Assembly (NCBI GenBank): GCA_944380415.1
Contig: CALWHN010000003.1
Location: forward strand, 1 to 53,988
From: an uncultured Clostridia bacterium
GTDB taxonomy: Bacteria > Bacillota > Clostridia > Christensenellales > UBA1242
Reading direction: 5' to 3'
DNA length: 53,988 nt
Positions 38,912 through 48,162 of the stretch are shown here, in pieces. Under the pieces are notes generated by a model. That model was not told the origin of the DNA and ran no database searches. It saw nothing but the letters and a program-made list of their open reading frames with translations. Position 1 is the first letter of the stretch, and every line of letters starts with the position of its first letter. The translations under genes and the position numbers were made by a program.

Positions 38912-41545
38912 CTAAAAACTTTGATCCAAAATCTTTTGCGGTGCTGGCGCATTTCCGGAAGCAAGAGCCGCCTGAGCAAATGGGATTAAAAGTTCTTCCG
39001 TGTTTGCATAGCCATGGATAATTGGCTTGCCGCCAGAATATGCTTTAGCTGGCTTAAATTCGCCTTGGGAAATGGTTTCTAAGAAATCAGTGTTTCCCAT
39101 TGTTATTGCATCAACTTCATAGCCATTTTCTTTCATTGAGCTTGAAATTGAATTTGCTGCCCTGATCAAACATTTTTTAAATTCAGTTGGATTGTTTCTA
39201 ATAATCTCTTTTGCTGACTCTGGAATTTCAATGTTGTCGAAGCATATCTTTTTTATGTCTTTGTTATACCAAACCCATGTTTGGCCAATTATTCTGTCTT
39301 CAAATTCAAAGATGATAAAACCGCCATTTGGATCAGTTATTCCGTGTTTTACAACATAGCTCTCTTCAGGATATGTCATGTTGTTAATTGTTTGATTAGA
39401 GTTTGTAATGTTTCCCAAAACTGCTCCAAGAGGATCACTTTTGTCTAAAAGTTTAAACTTGATTGGGCTTTTTGAAGCATCCGCCTTTGCAGATATTATG
39501 CTTCCATATTCACTTCCAGTTTTATACCATTTTTGAAGAGTTTGGAATTCAGACTGTGTGTATCCATAAATGTTGACGGTTTTAGCCAAATCCGTGTTTT
39601 CAGCATATTTATAGTCCGGAGTGTTAAGGAACTTCTTAACGTCATCTGGCGTAAGCCTATCACTTTCAACATCTGTTATAACTCTCTTATTTGGATACGC
39701 CTTTAAAATTAGGTTGAAATAATTATAAGCATTGTCAATTCCCGTTCCAAATGTTGGCCCATAATTTATGCCTGTTATCCTTTCATCATCCAAAAATCTA
39801 AGCCCTTTCCAATTTTTGATTACAAAATCTGCAAAGTCTTTGTTATAGCCATTTTTTCTGGTGTATAGTTCATCAAAATGACAGAACCGATCTTGAACAA
39901 ATGGTCCAACTATTGGAAGCTCGTTGATAACTTCTCTAATAAATTTCTCTGCTCTTTCTTGCTCGCCTTTATCTCCAGAAAAGAGACCAAATGCATAACA
40001 AACTTTTAAATAGATATCTTCAAAGACCTTGCTTCCACCTTTTTCATTTAACAATCGGTTATATGCTTCTGAGTTTTGGAAGAAATATCTCATATCTTTT
40101 GGTTGAATGTTCATGTAAACAAATCTATCTGGCATAAATGGAACATCCGAACCATCTTTCATAGCTTCTGAGAAAAATCTTATAACTTCAATAGTTTGAT
40201 TTAAATCTTCAATGTAAGTAGTTCTTCTACAAAAATCTCTTCCTTTCATAACCTGAAAATACTTGAAATCTCTATAATTTACAAAGCAGGTGTTTTTAGA
40301 AACTTCTGGGTTATAAATCAATTCAAATTTATCTCTGGTTTTATCCGGAAGAATTGTAATTTTAAGCGGTTTTTTTCTTGGTTTATAAGCTTTTTCCCAA
40401 TTATCTTCGAAATTAACAACATATTCGCCAATTTCACAAGGCGCCATAAATTTTAGTTCAACCAAGTTGTCTGAATATGCAAAGGCATAAGAACCAACTT
40501 TTTTAACGGTTTTTGGAATTATAATTTTACTCCCTAAAAACTGCTTAAATGCTCCAGGACCAATTTCCTCAATATGGCTTGGAATATCCAAAGTTTTAAA
40601 ATTGCAAGCACTAAAACAATCTTGCGGAATTTTTGTTATTGCTTTTGGAAACTTTGGCAAGATTGTAAAGCCAGCTCCCGAAAAACACCCATCACCAATT
40701 TTTTCAAGGCTTTCTGGCAATTTAATAGAAGTTAAATTTTCGCAGTCTTCAAAAGCGTAGCCTCCAATTATTTTAAGACCCTCTGACAATTTAATTGAGG
40801 TTAAATTTTCGCAGTCGCTAAAAGCACCGTTTCCTATTACTTTTACGCTGCTAGGAAGAGCAATTGACTTCAATTTGTTGCAAGAACTAAAAGCTTTTTC
40901 GCCAATTTGGGTTACACTTTCTGGAATCACAAATTCTTCAATGTTTGAGTATTCAAAAGCTGCCTTCGGAATCTCTTTAATTCCAGCTGGAATGACAATT
41001 GATTTAAGGTTATGGCAGCCTGAAAATGCCTCCTTCCCAAATGACTTTAGGCTTGTTGGCAAATTAATTGATTCAATTCCGCTGCGCTCAAAAGCCCAAT
41101 CTCCAATAAATTCAAGCCCCTCTGGTAATGTTACAGATTTTAAAGACTTTGCAAAATAAAAAACTCCCTGTTCAAGCTCTTTTATTTTACTTGGAATAAC
41201 GATAGATTCCAACTTTCCGCAGCTCTTAAACGCCGCTTTCCCAAGCCTTTCAAGAGATTCTGGAAGATTGATTGAAACAAGCTCGTTTGCCCTGGAAAAA
41301 GCCCAAGCGCCAATTTCTCTTAACCCCTCTGGCAATTCAACAGTTTGAAGGCTGCTGCAGCCTAAAAAAGCAGTGTCTTCAATTTTTCTAACGCCTTGTG
41401 GAACAACAATTGACCTTATATTAAGATCTTTAAAAGCCCCTTCTCCAATAACAGAAACACCTTCCCAAAACTTCTTTGGGTTTTTCATTAAAATGTCAAG
41501 ATCATAGTTGGTAACATTCTTTAAAACGCCGTTTTCAACCTTCAT
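38912..41545 (-). CDS. LRR_5 protein with conserved C-terminal domain (paralogue 1)
   Basis: 877 aa with no signal peptide or membrane helix, so probably cytoplasmic. The N-terminal module (about 1-35) shares the pattern V-x-N-x-D-L/I ... NPxxFW with its two neighbours. Residues about 40-390 are BspA-type LRR_5 repeats of about 23 residues (LPEGLREIGAWAFSRANEL-type units). About 420-690 is a mainly helical middle region (AEKFIREVINEL, YGYTQSEFQTLQKWY). The C-terminal ~180 residues are the shared domain DPLGAVLGNIT ... GITDPNGGF ... IGQTWVWYN ... ICFDNIEIP. Here the CCQ and ESC cysteines of the other two copies are SNQ and ESY. It has its own promoter and ribosome-binding site (GAGGTG). Confidence 0.75.
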   Translation of the reverse strand: MKVENGVLKNVTNYDLDILMKNPKKFWEGVSVIGEGAFKDLNIRSIVVPQGVRKIEDTAFLGCSSLQTVELPEGLREIGAWAFSRANELVSINLPESLERLGKAAFKSCGKLESIVIPSKIKELEQGVFYFAKSLKSVTLPEGLEFIGDWAFERSGIESINLPTSLKSFGKEAFSGCHNLKSIVIPAGIKEIPKAAFEYSNIEEFVIPESVTQIGEKAFSSCNKLKSIALPSSVKVIGNGAFSDCENLTSIKLSEGLKIIGGYAFEDCENLTSIKLPESLEKIGDGCFSGAGFTILPKFPKAITKIPQDCFSACNFKTLDIPSHIEEIGPGAFKQFLGSKIIIPKTVKKVGSYAFAYSDNLVELKFMAPCEIGEYVVNFEDNWEKAYKPRKKPLKITILPDKTRDKFELIYNPEVSKNTCFVNYRDFKYFQVMKGRDFCRRTTYIEDLNQTIEVIRFFSEAMKDGSDVPFMPDRFVYMNIQPKDMRYFFQNSEAYNRLLNEKGGSKVFEDIYLKVCYAFGLFSGDKGEQERAEKFIREVINELPIVGPFVQDRFCHFDELYTRKNGYNKDFADFVIKNWKGLRFLDDERITGINYGPTFGTGIDNAYNYFNLILKAYPNKRVITDVESDRLTPDDVKKFLNTPDYKYAENTDLAKTVNIYGYTQSEFQTLQKWYKTGSEYGSIISAKADASKSPIKFKLLDKSDPLGAVLGNITNSNQTINNMTYPEESYVVKHGITDPNGGFIIFEFEDRIIGQTWVWYNKDIKKICFDNIEIPESAKEIIRNNPTEFKKCLIRAANSISSSMKENGYEVDAITMGNTDFLETISQGEFKPAKAYSGGKPIIHGYANTEELLIPFAQAALASGNAPAPQKILDQSF

Positions 41546-41562
41546 AATTCACCTCGCAAAAG

Positions 41563-41591
41563 AGTATATCATAGCAACAAATCATTTTCAA
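41563..41591 (-). promoter_or_regulatory. Promoter of LRR paralogue 1
   Basis: Minus strand: TTGAAA (41591-41586), 17-bp spacer, TATACT (41568-41563). Confidence 0.7.
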
Positions 41592-41610
41592 GCCCCAATT
41601 TTTAATTATA

Positions 41611-43636
41611 TTATAAAATATCTTGTTTAACACAATCTTTAAAAATTTGAGCTGTTCCAGCTGAAACAGCTGCCTGAGCAAGCGGAATTAAAAGCTCGCC
41701 GGAGTTTATGTCGGTGTAACCTCTTGGCGCGCCACCAGAAAGTTTTTTAACTGGCTTAAATTCCTTGTCTGAAAGCACCCTTAGAAAATCGTTATAGCCC
41801 TTTCCCATTGTAATAATTTCAACTTCATTTCCATTTTCTTTCATGGAGTTTGAAATTGAGTTTGCTGCTCTAATTAAACATTTCTTAAATTCCGTTGAAT
41901 TTTTCCTAACCAAATCTTTTGCCGAATTTGGAACCTCAATGTTGTCAAAGCAAAGTTTTTTTCATTTTCTTGTTATACCAAACCCATGACTGGCCAATTA
42001 TTCTATCCTCATATTTAAACACAACAAATCCGCCATTTGGGTCAGTCATCCCATGTCTAAGACAGCTTTCTCCAGCTGAATTTAAGATTTGGCAACAGTC
42101 TGTAATCTCTCCCAAAACTGCTCCAAGTGGATCGTCCTTGGCTAAAAGTTTAAACTTTATTGGGCAGCTTGCTTCATCTGGAAATGAGGTAATGTTGCTT
42201 CCGTTTTTTATTCCTATTTTAAACCATCTTTGAAGTTTATCAAAGTCTTCTTGAGAATAACCATACTTACTAATAGTCAAAGCCAAATTTGGAAATTCAA
42301 CATCTTCAAATTTTTTAGATAAAACAATTGAAACAGCATCTAAAAGCGTTAATTTGTCTCTTCTTGTGTTTGTTATAATTTCTTTGTTTGGATGTGCTTT
42401 TAGAATTTCGTTAAATTCATTGTAAATTTTTGCAACCAAGTTCCCAGCCAAATTTTCCCGAATATCATAACTATTTTCAAAGAAGAAATCTGCAAATTGC
42501 TTTATATATCCAAATTTTAAAGTGTTAAAACCAGAAAAAATTTGGTGAAATGTTTCCTCTAAAATATCGGAATTATGTTCTCTAACAAATTTTTCTGCCC
42601 GTTTGCGGTTAAATTTATCATCGGAAAAAAGACCAAGAGCATAGCAAGCCTTGAAACGATCGTTTTCAATTTCATCTTCAATTTTATCGCTGCCAACTCT
42701 GCTGTTTACAATATCGCGATACAATTGGACATATTGGAAAAAGTTGTTTAAATCCTCAACTTTTATGTTGCTGTAAACAGCTTTGCTTGGAAGAAATTTA
42801 AATTTTGCTTCACTGTTAGCAAGTTTGGAAACAAAATTTATTAAATGTGAATCAAATTCCTCTCCAATTTCTTTAATAAGTTTATCGTTGAAAAAGAGCT
42901 TCCAGTTTCCATTGTCCAACTTAACTTCAAAATTTTTCAGCCCCTTAATTTTAATTGAAAAAGGATTATGGCAACATCCAAACAATAAATCATTTTCAAT
43001 GTTAACTTCGCCATTAAAAATTACGCTATTTAAGTTTTGACCGTTCCAAAAACAATCACTTAAAGAACAATTTTTTGGAATTGTAATCTCCCTCAAATTT
43101 AAACAGTTTGTAAATGCCGCCTCTCCAATTTTTGTTACCCCTTCTGGAATTATAACAGAAGTTAAACTCTCACAGCTAAAAAAGGCATTATGTTTAATTA
43201 ACTCAACGCCAACAGGGATATCAACTCTTTCAAGATTCTTGCAAAATCCGAAAGCATATTCATCAATAGATTTAATACCCTCTGGAATTTTAATTTCTTT
43301 AAGTTTTTTGCAAAAAACAAAAGCAGCATTACCAATGCCTTTTAGGCTTGCTGGCAATTTAAGCTCCTCTAAATTAGTGCAACTCATAAATGCACCAGCC
43401 TCAATATATTCAAGCCCTTCAGGAAGTTTGACGGATTTTAAATTTTTGCATTCTGAAAACGCTAAGTCGCCTATGATTTTAACCCCTTTCGGAATTTCAA
43501 TCGAGGAAATTTCTGTTTGAGCAAATACAGAATTTCCAATTTCTGTTATACCCTTCCAAAATTCATTTGGCTCATTTGCCAAAAATTCTAAGTCATCATT
43601 CTTAATCGAAACTAAAACTCCGCCTATAACAATCAT
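41611..43636 (-). pseudogene. LRR_5 protein paralogue 2, frameshifted
   Basis: Two frames, 563 aa (43636-41945) and 100 aa (41913-41611), together cover one homologue of the flanking genes. They are separated by a one-base frameshift in an A7 run (plus-strand T7, 41956-41962). With six A the sequence would read MKKLCFDNIE, as in the paralogues; with seven it runs to a stop after KKTLL. The N-terminal module (FWKGITEIGNSVF) and about eight LRR_5 repeats (25-220) precede the helical middle and the C-terminal domain, which keeps CCQ (about 512) and ESC (about 523). It could be a pseudogene, a phase-variable gene, corrected by transcriptional slippage, or a sequencing error. Confidence 0.75.
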
Positions 43637-43686
43637 TAAAAAAACCTCGAAACATTAAACTACAATAAATAATATCACAGCCTAAT

Positions 43687-45900
43687 TTAAATTTCAAGGT
43701 CTGATTGCTGATTTAAAACTTTCTTTACTGCGAAGGCTCCAGAAGAGATAGCAGCCTGAGCAAGCGGAATTAAAAGTTCGCCAACATTTATATCGGTGTA
43801 CCCTCTTGGCGCTCCGCCATAAAAGCCGTTTTTTATTTTCGTAAATTCACCTTCAGAGATTGACTCTAAAAGGTCGTTATAGCCCTTTCCCATCGTAACG
43901 AGTGAAACCTTGTGGCCGGCTTTGGCCATTGATTCAGAAATGGATTTTGCCGCTCTTGTCAAACAGTCCTTAAATTCTTTTCCGTTTTTCCTGACAAAAC
44001 CCTTTGCAGAATTTGGAATTTCAATGTTGTCGAAACAGAGTTTTCCCATACTTTTGTTATACCAAACCCATGCCTGGCCTATTACTTTATTTTCGTCTCT
44101 AAAAACAACAAACCCGCCGTTTGGGTTGCTCATGCCATGTTCAACGCAGCTTTCGCCCGCGTCATCAATTCTTTGGCAGCAGTTTGTAATATTGCCCAAA
44201 ACTGCCCCAAGAGGATTGTTTTTTTTCAAAAGCTCAAACTTAATTTTTCCTTCTGAATTGTCTGGGAAAGCCGAAAGGTTGCTTCCTTTTTGTATTCCCT
44301 TTTCAAACCAGCTTTGAAGAGTTTCAAACTGCTCTTGGCTGTAGCCATATCTTCCAACAACTTCGGCTAAGTTCCCATATCTAACATTGTCATATTTGGT
44401 GTTTTGCAAAAATGAGATAACATCTTTTTCTGTTAACCTATCTCTATCCGTGTTGGTTCTAATTTCTGAGTTTGGGAAGTTATTTAAAACTTCATTAAAC
44501 CTGTTATATGCTGCCGAAAAACAATTTATTGTAATATTATCAAGCAGTAAAAAATTTTCATGAAAATTTTCAATTAAAAATTCTGCAAATTTTGGGTTAA
44601 ATCCATTCTGCTTTGTGTTTAATCCAGAAAACTTTTCATGTAGTTTGTCTTCTGAATAATTTGGAATAATTTTTTCTCTGATAAATTTTTCTGCCGCTAA
44701 CCTTTCCTTAGAATTTTTTGAAAACAGGCCGGAAATATAGCATAGCTTAAAAAAGTCCTCTCGTGGCTCTTTTTTTAATGAATTCAACGATAATTTATCC
44801 TTTCCATTTTTCTTGGCAAATTCTTCTAAAAGAGAATTATATGTCTTTGAATTCGCGAAAAACAAGGTAACATCATCGCTCTTTAAGTTTTCAACAACCG
44901 ATTGGTGTGGAACAAATGGAAGGTTTATGTTTCTTCTCTGTGCATTTTTAATAAAAGTTATTATTGAACCAAAACTTGGCATATTTGGATGGCAATTGAA
45001 TTTAAGAAGTTTACCATTGTATTTTACAACCCAATTGAAGTCTTTATATTCAAAGGTTAAATTGCCATATTCAATTCTTTTTAATGAAGAGATGTTAAAA
45101 ACTCTCTTTCCAATTGAAGTTACGCTATCTGGGATTACTATTGAAGTTAAATTTGTGCAAGAAAACGCATCTTCGCCAATTGAGGTTACTCCGTCTAAAA
45201 TTATTACAGATTTCAATTGAGAGCACCCAGAAAATGCCTCCTTTCCAATTATATACACACTAGCAGGAATCGTGATAGAATTTAAACTTCTACAGTTCAA
45301 AAAGGCCTGCTCACCAATCGAATTTACAGTATTTGGAATTGTTACTGATTTTAAGTTGCGACAGCCAATAAAAGCTCCATTTCCAATCGAAGTTAACCCA
45401 TCTGAAAAGGTAATTGAAGTTAAGCCTTCACATCCGTCAAAAGCATGCCGTCCAATTGATTTTACTTTTTCTGGAATTATGATTGAGGTTAAGCTACTGC
45501 ACCCAGAGAAAGCCAAGTTATAAATTGCTCTTAAACCCTTTGGAAGAATAACTGAGGTTAAACTTTCGCAGCCATAAAAGGCAGATTCTCCAATTGAAGC
45601 TACGCCATCTGGAATTGTTATTGATTCTAAGCTTCTGCAACCCTTGAAAGCAAAATCTCCAATTGCCCCTATGTTTTCTGAAAAAGTTATTGATTTTAAA
45701 TTACTACAGCCACTAAATGCCTCATCATAGATATAACTGTCTATTTGATCCGGGATAACAATTGAAGTTAAATTTGTAACGTTCTTAAAAGCCCTAAAAT
45801 CAATCGTAGTTACCCTACGCCAAAACTTGCGAGGGTTTTTCTCCAACAATTCAATATCTTCATTATTTACCGAAGCTAAAATACCGTATCTTTTTTTCAT
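43687..45900 (-). CDS. LRR_5 protein with conserved C-terminal domain (paralogue 3)
   Basis: 737 aa, intact, no signal peptide. N-terminal module ILASVNNEDIELLEKNPRKF; about twelve LRR_5 repeats (about 35-290) with the consensus GCxSLxSITIPDGVTSIGxxAF; a helical middle with LCYISGLFSKNSKERLAAEKF and YGYSQEQFETLQSWF. The C-terminal domain includes LGAVLGNITNCCQ (about 572), AGESCVEHG (about 583), NPNGGFVVF, IGQAWVWYN and LCFDNIEIPNSA. The strand/turn/strand pattern around GGFVVF...IGQAWVW...FDNIEI is reminiscent of GNAT acetyltransferases, which is inference only. The order LRR sensor, helical hub, small C-terminal domain suggests a binding protein that presents an effector. The function is unknown. 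Confidence 0.78.
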   Translation of the reverse strand: MKKRYGILASVNNEDIELLEKNPRKFWRRVTTIDFRAFKNVTNLTSIVIPDQIDSYIYDEAFSGCSNLKSITFSENIGAIGDFAFKGCRSLESITIPDGVASIGESAFYGCESLTSVILPKGLRAIYNLAFSGCSSLTSIIIPEKVKSIGRHAFDGCEGLTSITFSDGLTSIGNGAFIGCRNLKSVTIPNTVNSIGEQAFLNCRSLNSITIPASVYIIGKEAFSGCSQLKSVIILDGVTSIGEDAFSCTNLTSIVIPDSVTSIGKRVFNISSLKRIEYGNLTFEYKDFNWVVKYNGKLLKFNCHPNMPSFGSIITFIKNAQRRNINLPFVPHQSVVENLKSDDVTLFFANSKTYNSLLEEFAKKNGKDKLSLNSLKKEPREDFFKLCYISGLFSKNSKERLAAEKFIREKIIPNYSEDKLHEKFSGLNTKQNGFNPKFAEFLIENFHENFLLLDNITINCFSAAYNRFNEVLNNFPNSEIRTNTDRDRLTEKDVISFLQNTKYDNVRYGNLAEVVGRYGYSQEQFETLQSWFEKGIQKGSNLSAFPDNSEGKIKFELLKKNNPLGAVLGNITNCCQRIDDAGESCVEHGMSNPNGGFVVFRDENKVIGQAWVWYNKSMGKLCFDNIEIPNSAKGFVRKNGKEFKDCLTRAAKSISESMAKAGHKVSLVTMGKGYNDLLESISEGEFTKIKNGFYGGAPRGYTDINVGELLIPLAQAAISSGAFAVKKVLNQQSDLEI

Positions 45901-45914
45901 ATTCTTCTAAGCCA

Positions 45915-45943
45915 ATTGTATATCAAAATGAAAGTAATGTCAA
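45915..45943 (-). promoter_or_regulatory. Promoter of LRR paralogue 3
   Basis: Minus strand: TTGACA (45943-45938), 17-bp spacer, TACAAT (45920-45915); near-consensus, leader about 8 nt. Confidence 0.75.
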
Positions 45944-45945
45944 CA

Positions 45946-46788
45946 TTAAAGTTTTTTCTTTATGTATTTTTTTAAATCGTTGCTGTAAGCTGGGTCTTTT
46001 AGCGCAAAATCAAAAACAGCAGTTAAATAGCCAAATTTGTTGCCAATGTCATATCTAACGCCATCTATGTCATATGCCAAAACATCTCCTCTGCGCGAAA
46101 GAACATCAAAAGCGTCTGTTATTATTTTCTCGCCGCCCTTCTCTTTAAGCTCCTCGCAAGCTTCGAAGATGTTTGGTTTTAATATGTATCGCCCAAGGCA
46201 AGAAAGCGTTGATTTAACGTCTTCAAGTTTTGGTTTTTCTGTTATCTTTGTAACAGTGTAAATCCTTCCGTCCTTGTTCGAATATTCAACTGAGCAATAT
46301 TTTGTTATTGCCTCCCTGGAAACGTTCATGCAACCCATGATTGATTTTCCAGTTTTGTTATAAACATCAATAAGTTGTTTAGCAACTGGCTTTTCGTTGC
46401 CAACAAAAAGGTCATCTGCAAACATCAAAAGAAAGGGCTGATCTCCAACAAATTCTTTCGCAAGCATAATTGCCCCGCCCGTTCCATTTAAAACTTTTTG
46501 TTCAACAAACTTAATGTTCTTTAAATTTGTTTTCTCAAGAATTTCAACAAATTCCCTGTTTTTTTCAACCTTTTTTTGCAAATTTTCATCCTTAGAAAAA
46601 TGCCTTATAATTGCATCCTTGTTTGCGCCAACTATTATAAGAATTTCGTCAATACCGCTCTCCAAAGCTTCTTCAACAATCAATTGAATTGTTGGTTTAT
46701 CTAGTATTGGAAGCATTGTTTTTGAAACGGCTTTTGTAAACGGAAGAAACCTAGTTCCATATCCTGCCGCCATGATAACTGCTCTCAT
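45946..46788 (-). CDS. galU: UTP--glucose-1-phosphate uridylyltransferase
   Basis: 280 aa, normal length. Makes UDP-glucose for envelope glycans and glycolipids. The nucleotide-binding signature AAGYGTRFLPFTKAVSK is at residues about 7-23, and MLPILDKPTIQLIVEEA, LMFADDLFVG (metal-binding Asp) and the sugar-binding EKP segment (TKITEKPKLEDV) are present. It lies between the LRR island and the DivIVA-domain gene, in single-gene arrangement. Confidence 0.95.
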   Translation of the reverse strand: MRAVIMAAGYGTRFLPFTKAVSKTMLPILDKPTIQLIVEEALESGIDEILIIVGANKDAIIRHFSKDENLQKKVEKNREFVEILEKTNLKNIKFVEQKVLNGTGGAIMLAKEFVGDQPFLLMFADDLFVGNEKPVAKQLIDVYNKTGKSIMGCMNVSREAITKYCSVEYSNKDGRIYTVTKITEKPKLEDVKSTLSCLGRYILKPNIFEACEELKEKGGEKIITDAFDVLSRRGDVLAYDIDGVRYDIGNKFGYLTAVFDFALKDPAYSNDLKKYIKKKL

Positions 46789-46836
46789 AAAATCCTCCTA
46801 AGTTAATTATATCAAAATTAAATAAAAAAGAAAAAA

Positions 46837-46858
46837 GATTAAGGAACGTTCCTTAATC
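46837..46858 (-). terminator. Terminator of the DivIVA-domain gene
   Basis: Perfect 22-bp palindrome (GATTAAGGAAC and its complement, 46837-46858) followed on the minus strand by a T-run. The gene's TAA stop is inside the stem. Confidence 0.8.
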
Positions 46859-47650
46859 ATTTTCGTTATAAAAATCAAAAGATTTCATAATTTCTTCAAG
46901 GTCTTCTTTTGGATTTATTGCTTCGTTTAAATCAAACTTTCCATCACCCTTTGAATAATCCGGAACATTTAAAAGTTTTGAATATTTTTCGTCAACTTCA
47001 TCATCACTTGAAAGAAATTTGTCAACAGGGTTTTCATAGTTTTCGCCTTCGTCTATTTTAACGTTTGCTATTGGCTTAATTTGGCTTGCCCTTTCTTCGA
47101 GTTTTTCAAATTCCGTCTTTTGAGAAAGCGTTGGACTAACTTTTCTTTGAATTATCTTTGCCTTTGGGTCGGAAAGCGTTGCCTCTGCCTTCATTCCAGT
47201 TAACCTGTTTAAAAGCATTCTAATTGGATCTGTTGCAGGAGTTTTTGTCATAAGTTCAATGTTAAAATCGTCTTTCAAGGCGGTTTTAATTGATGACTTT
47301 AAATTTTCCATATCTTCTTTTATATTTGAAACATCTTTGATGTCCGCATTTTTTTTAATCATTTCATTGAGCAAAATTTCCCACTTCGTATAAAGCATTC
47401 CAAGTTGCTCAAGCTTTAATTTATAAATTTTCTGCGAGCTCTCCTCAATTTCTTTTGCCTTATCAACAGCGGCGGTTAAAGCCAAATTTATTGACTTTTC
47501 CTTTGATTTAACCGCTTCAATTTCAGCAGTTAGCTTTGCAATTTTCTGGTCTCTTTCCATTAGCTCACGCTGAAAGGACAAGTTTGCCGACCTTATGTAA
47601 TTGTCAACTTCTTCTTCATTATATCCATTTTTTTGTTTTGAAAAATTCAT
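46853..47650 (-). CDS. DivIVA-domain protein
   Basis: 265 aa. The N-terminus has the DivIVA/GpsB membrane-binding motif FSKQKNGYNEEEVDNYIRSA (about 3-22), followed by a coiled coil (about 25-80, KIAKLTAEIEAVKSKE) and a long acidic, disordered C-terminal half (KIDEGENYENPVDKFLSSDD). DivIVA-domain proteins sit at curved membranes or division septa and recruit division or cell-wall factors. The acidic tail is unusual compared with canonical DivIVA, so this is a family member, not necessarily the main DivIVA. Its start overlaps the end of the upstream membrane-protein gene. Confidence 0.8.
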   Translation of the reverse strand: MNFSKQKNGYNEEEVDNYIRSANLSFQRELMERDQKIAKLTAEIEAVKSKEKSINLALTAAVDKAKEIEESSQKIYKLKLEQLGMLYTKWEILLNEMIKKNADIKDVSNIKEDMENLKSSIKTALKDDFNIELMTKTPATDPIRMLLNRLTGMKAEATLSDPKAKIIQRKVSPTLSQKTEFEKLEERASQIKPIANVKIDEGENYENPVDKFLSSDDEVDEKYSKLLNVPDYSKGDGKFDLNEAINPKEDLEEIMKSFDFYNEND

Positions 47651-48144
47651 ACTTTCCTCGTGTTAGATTTAATTGAAAAAATAATTCCAATTAGCGCAAA
47701 GATTAAACAAACCGAAATCAAGCTAATAAACGTCCAAAGAGCCAAAAGTTTTTCGGAATATAACACTAGTAATATAGCACATAGCGCAAAAAAAGCAAAG
47801 ACTTTAAGGTGAAATTTTTGTCGAAAAACAATAAAAATTGAAAGAGATGCAAGGCTAATTCCGCCCAGATAAAGAGCAATCAACAAGGCAACATTAAATG
47901 AAAAATAATAATTTAAAACGCCGCACGCGCCAAACAAAGTTAAAACAGCGCCAAGATAGAGGCTTGAGTCAATTTTATAACACAAAAACCTTGTTAAATT
48001 CGAAAGTCCAAGCGCAACTAAAAACCCAGAGAACCAAAATTGATAAAAATCAATCTCGCCAATAAAAAAACTTAAAGTTAAAAGGGCAAAATATCTAACA
48101 AATAAAAAAAGCGTTACTCCCCTAAAAACATATGTTCGTTTCAC
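47647..48144 (-). CDS. Multi-pass membrane protein, unknown
   Basis: 165 aa with about six hydrophobic segments (about 8-26, 34-47, 60-75, 80-102, 112-128, 132-157) and a basic C-terminal tail (KSNTRKV). No catalytic motif or recognised family. It overlaps the start of the DivIVA-domain gene by four bases, so the two are translationally coupled. A role in placing or anchoring that protein is a reasonable but untested inference. It lies 18 nt after the Rho-like gene. Confidence 0.6.
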   Translation of the reverse strand: MKRTYVFRGVTLFLFVRYFALLTLSFFIGEIDFYQFWFSGFLVALGLSNLTRFLCYKIDSSLYLGAVLTLFGACGVLNYYFSFNVALLIALYLGGISLASLSIFIVFRQKFHLKVFAFFALCAILLVLYSEKLLALWTFISLISVCLIFALIGIIFSIKSNTRKV

Positions 48145-48162
48145 GCTTTTATTATTTCCGTT

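Noticed and set aside
41955..41965. Programmed -1 ribosomal frameshift at A AAA AAC in LRR paralogue 2
   Set aside because: Restoring the family frame needs a +1 shift or loss of one A, and the codon phase does not fit a -1 slip.
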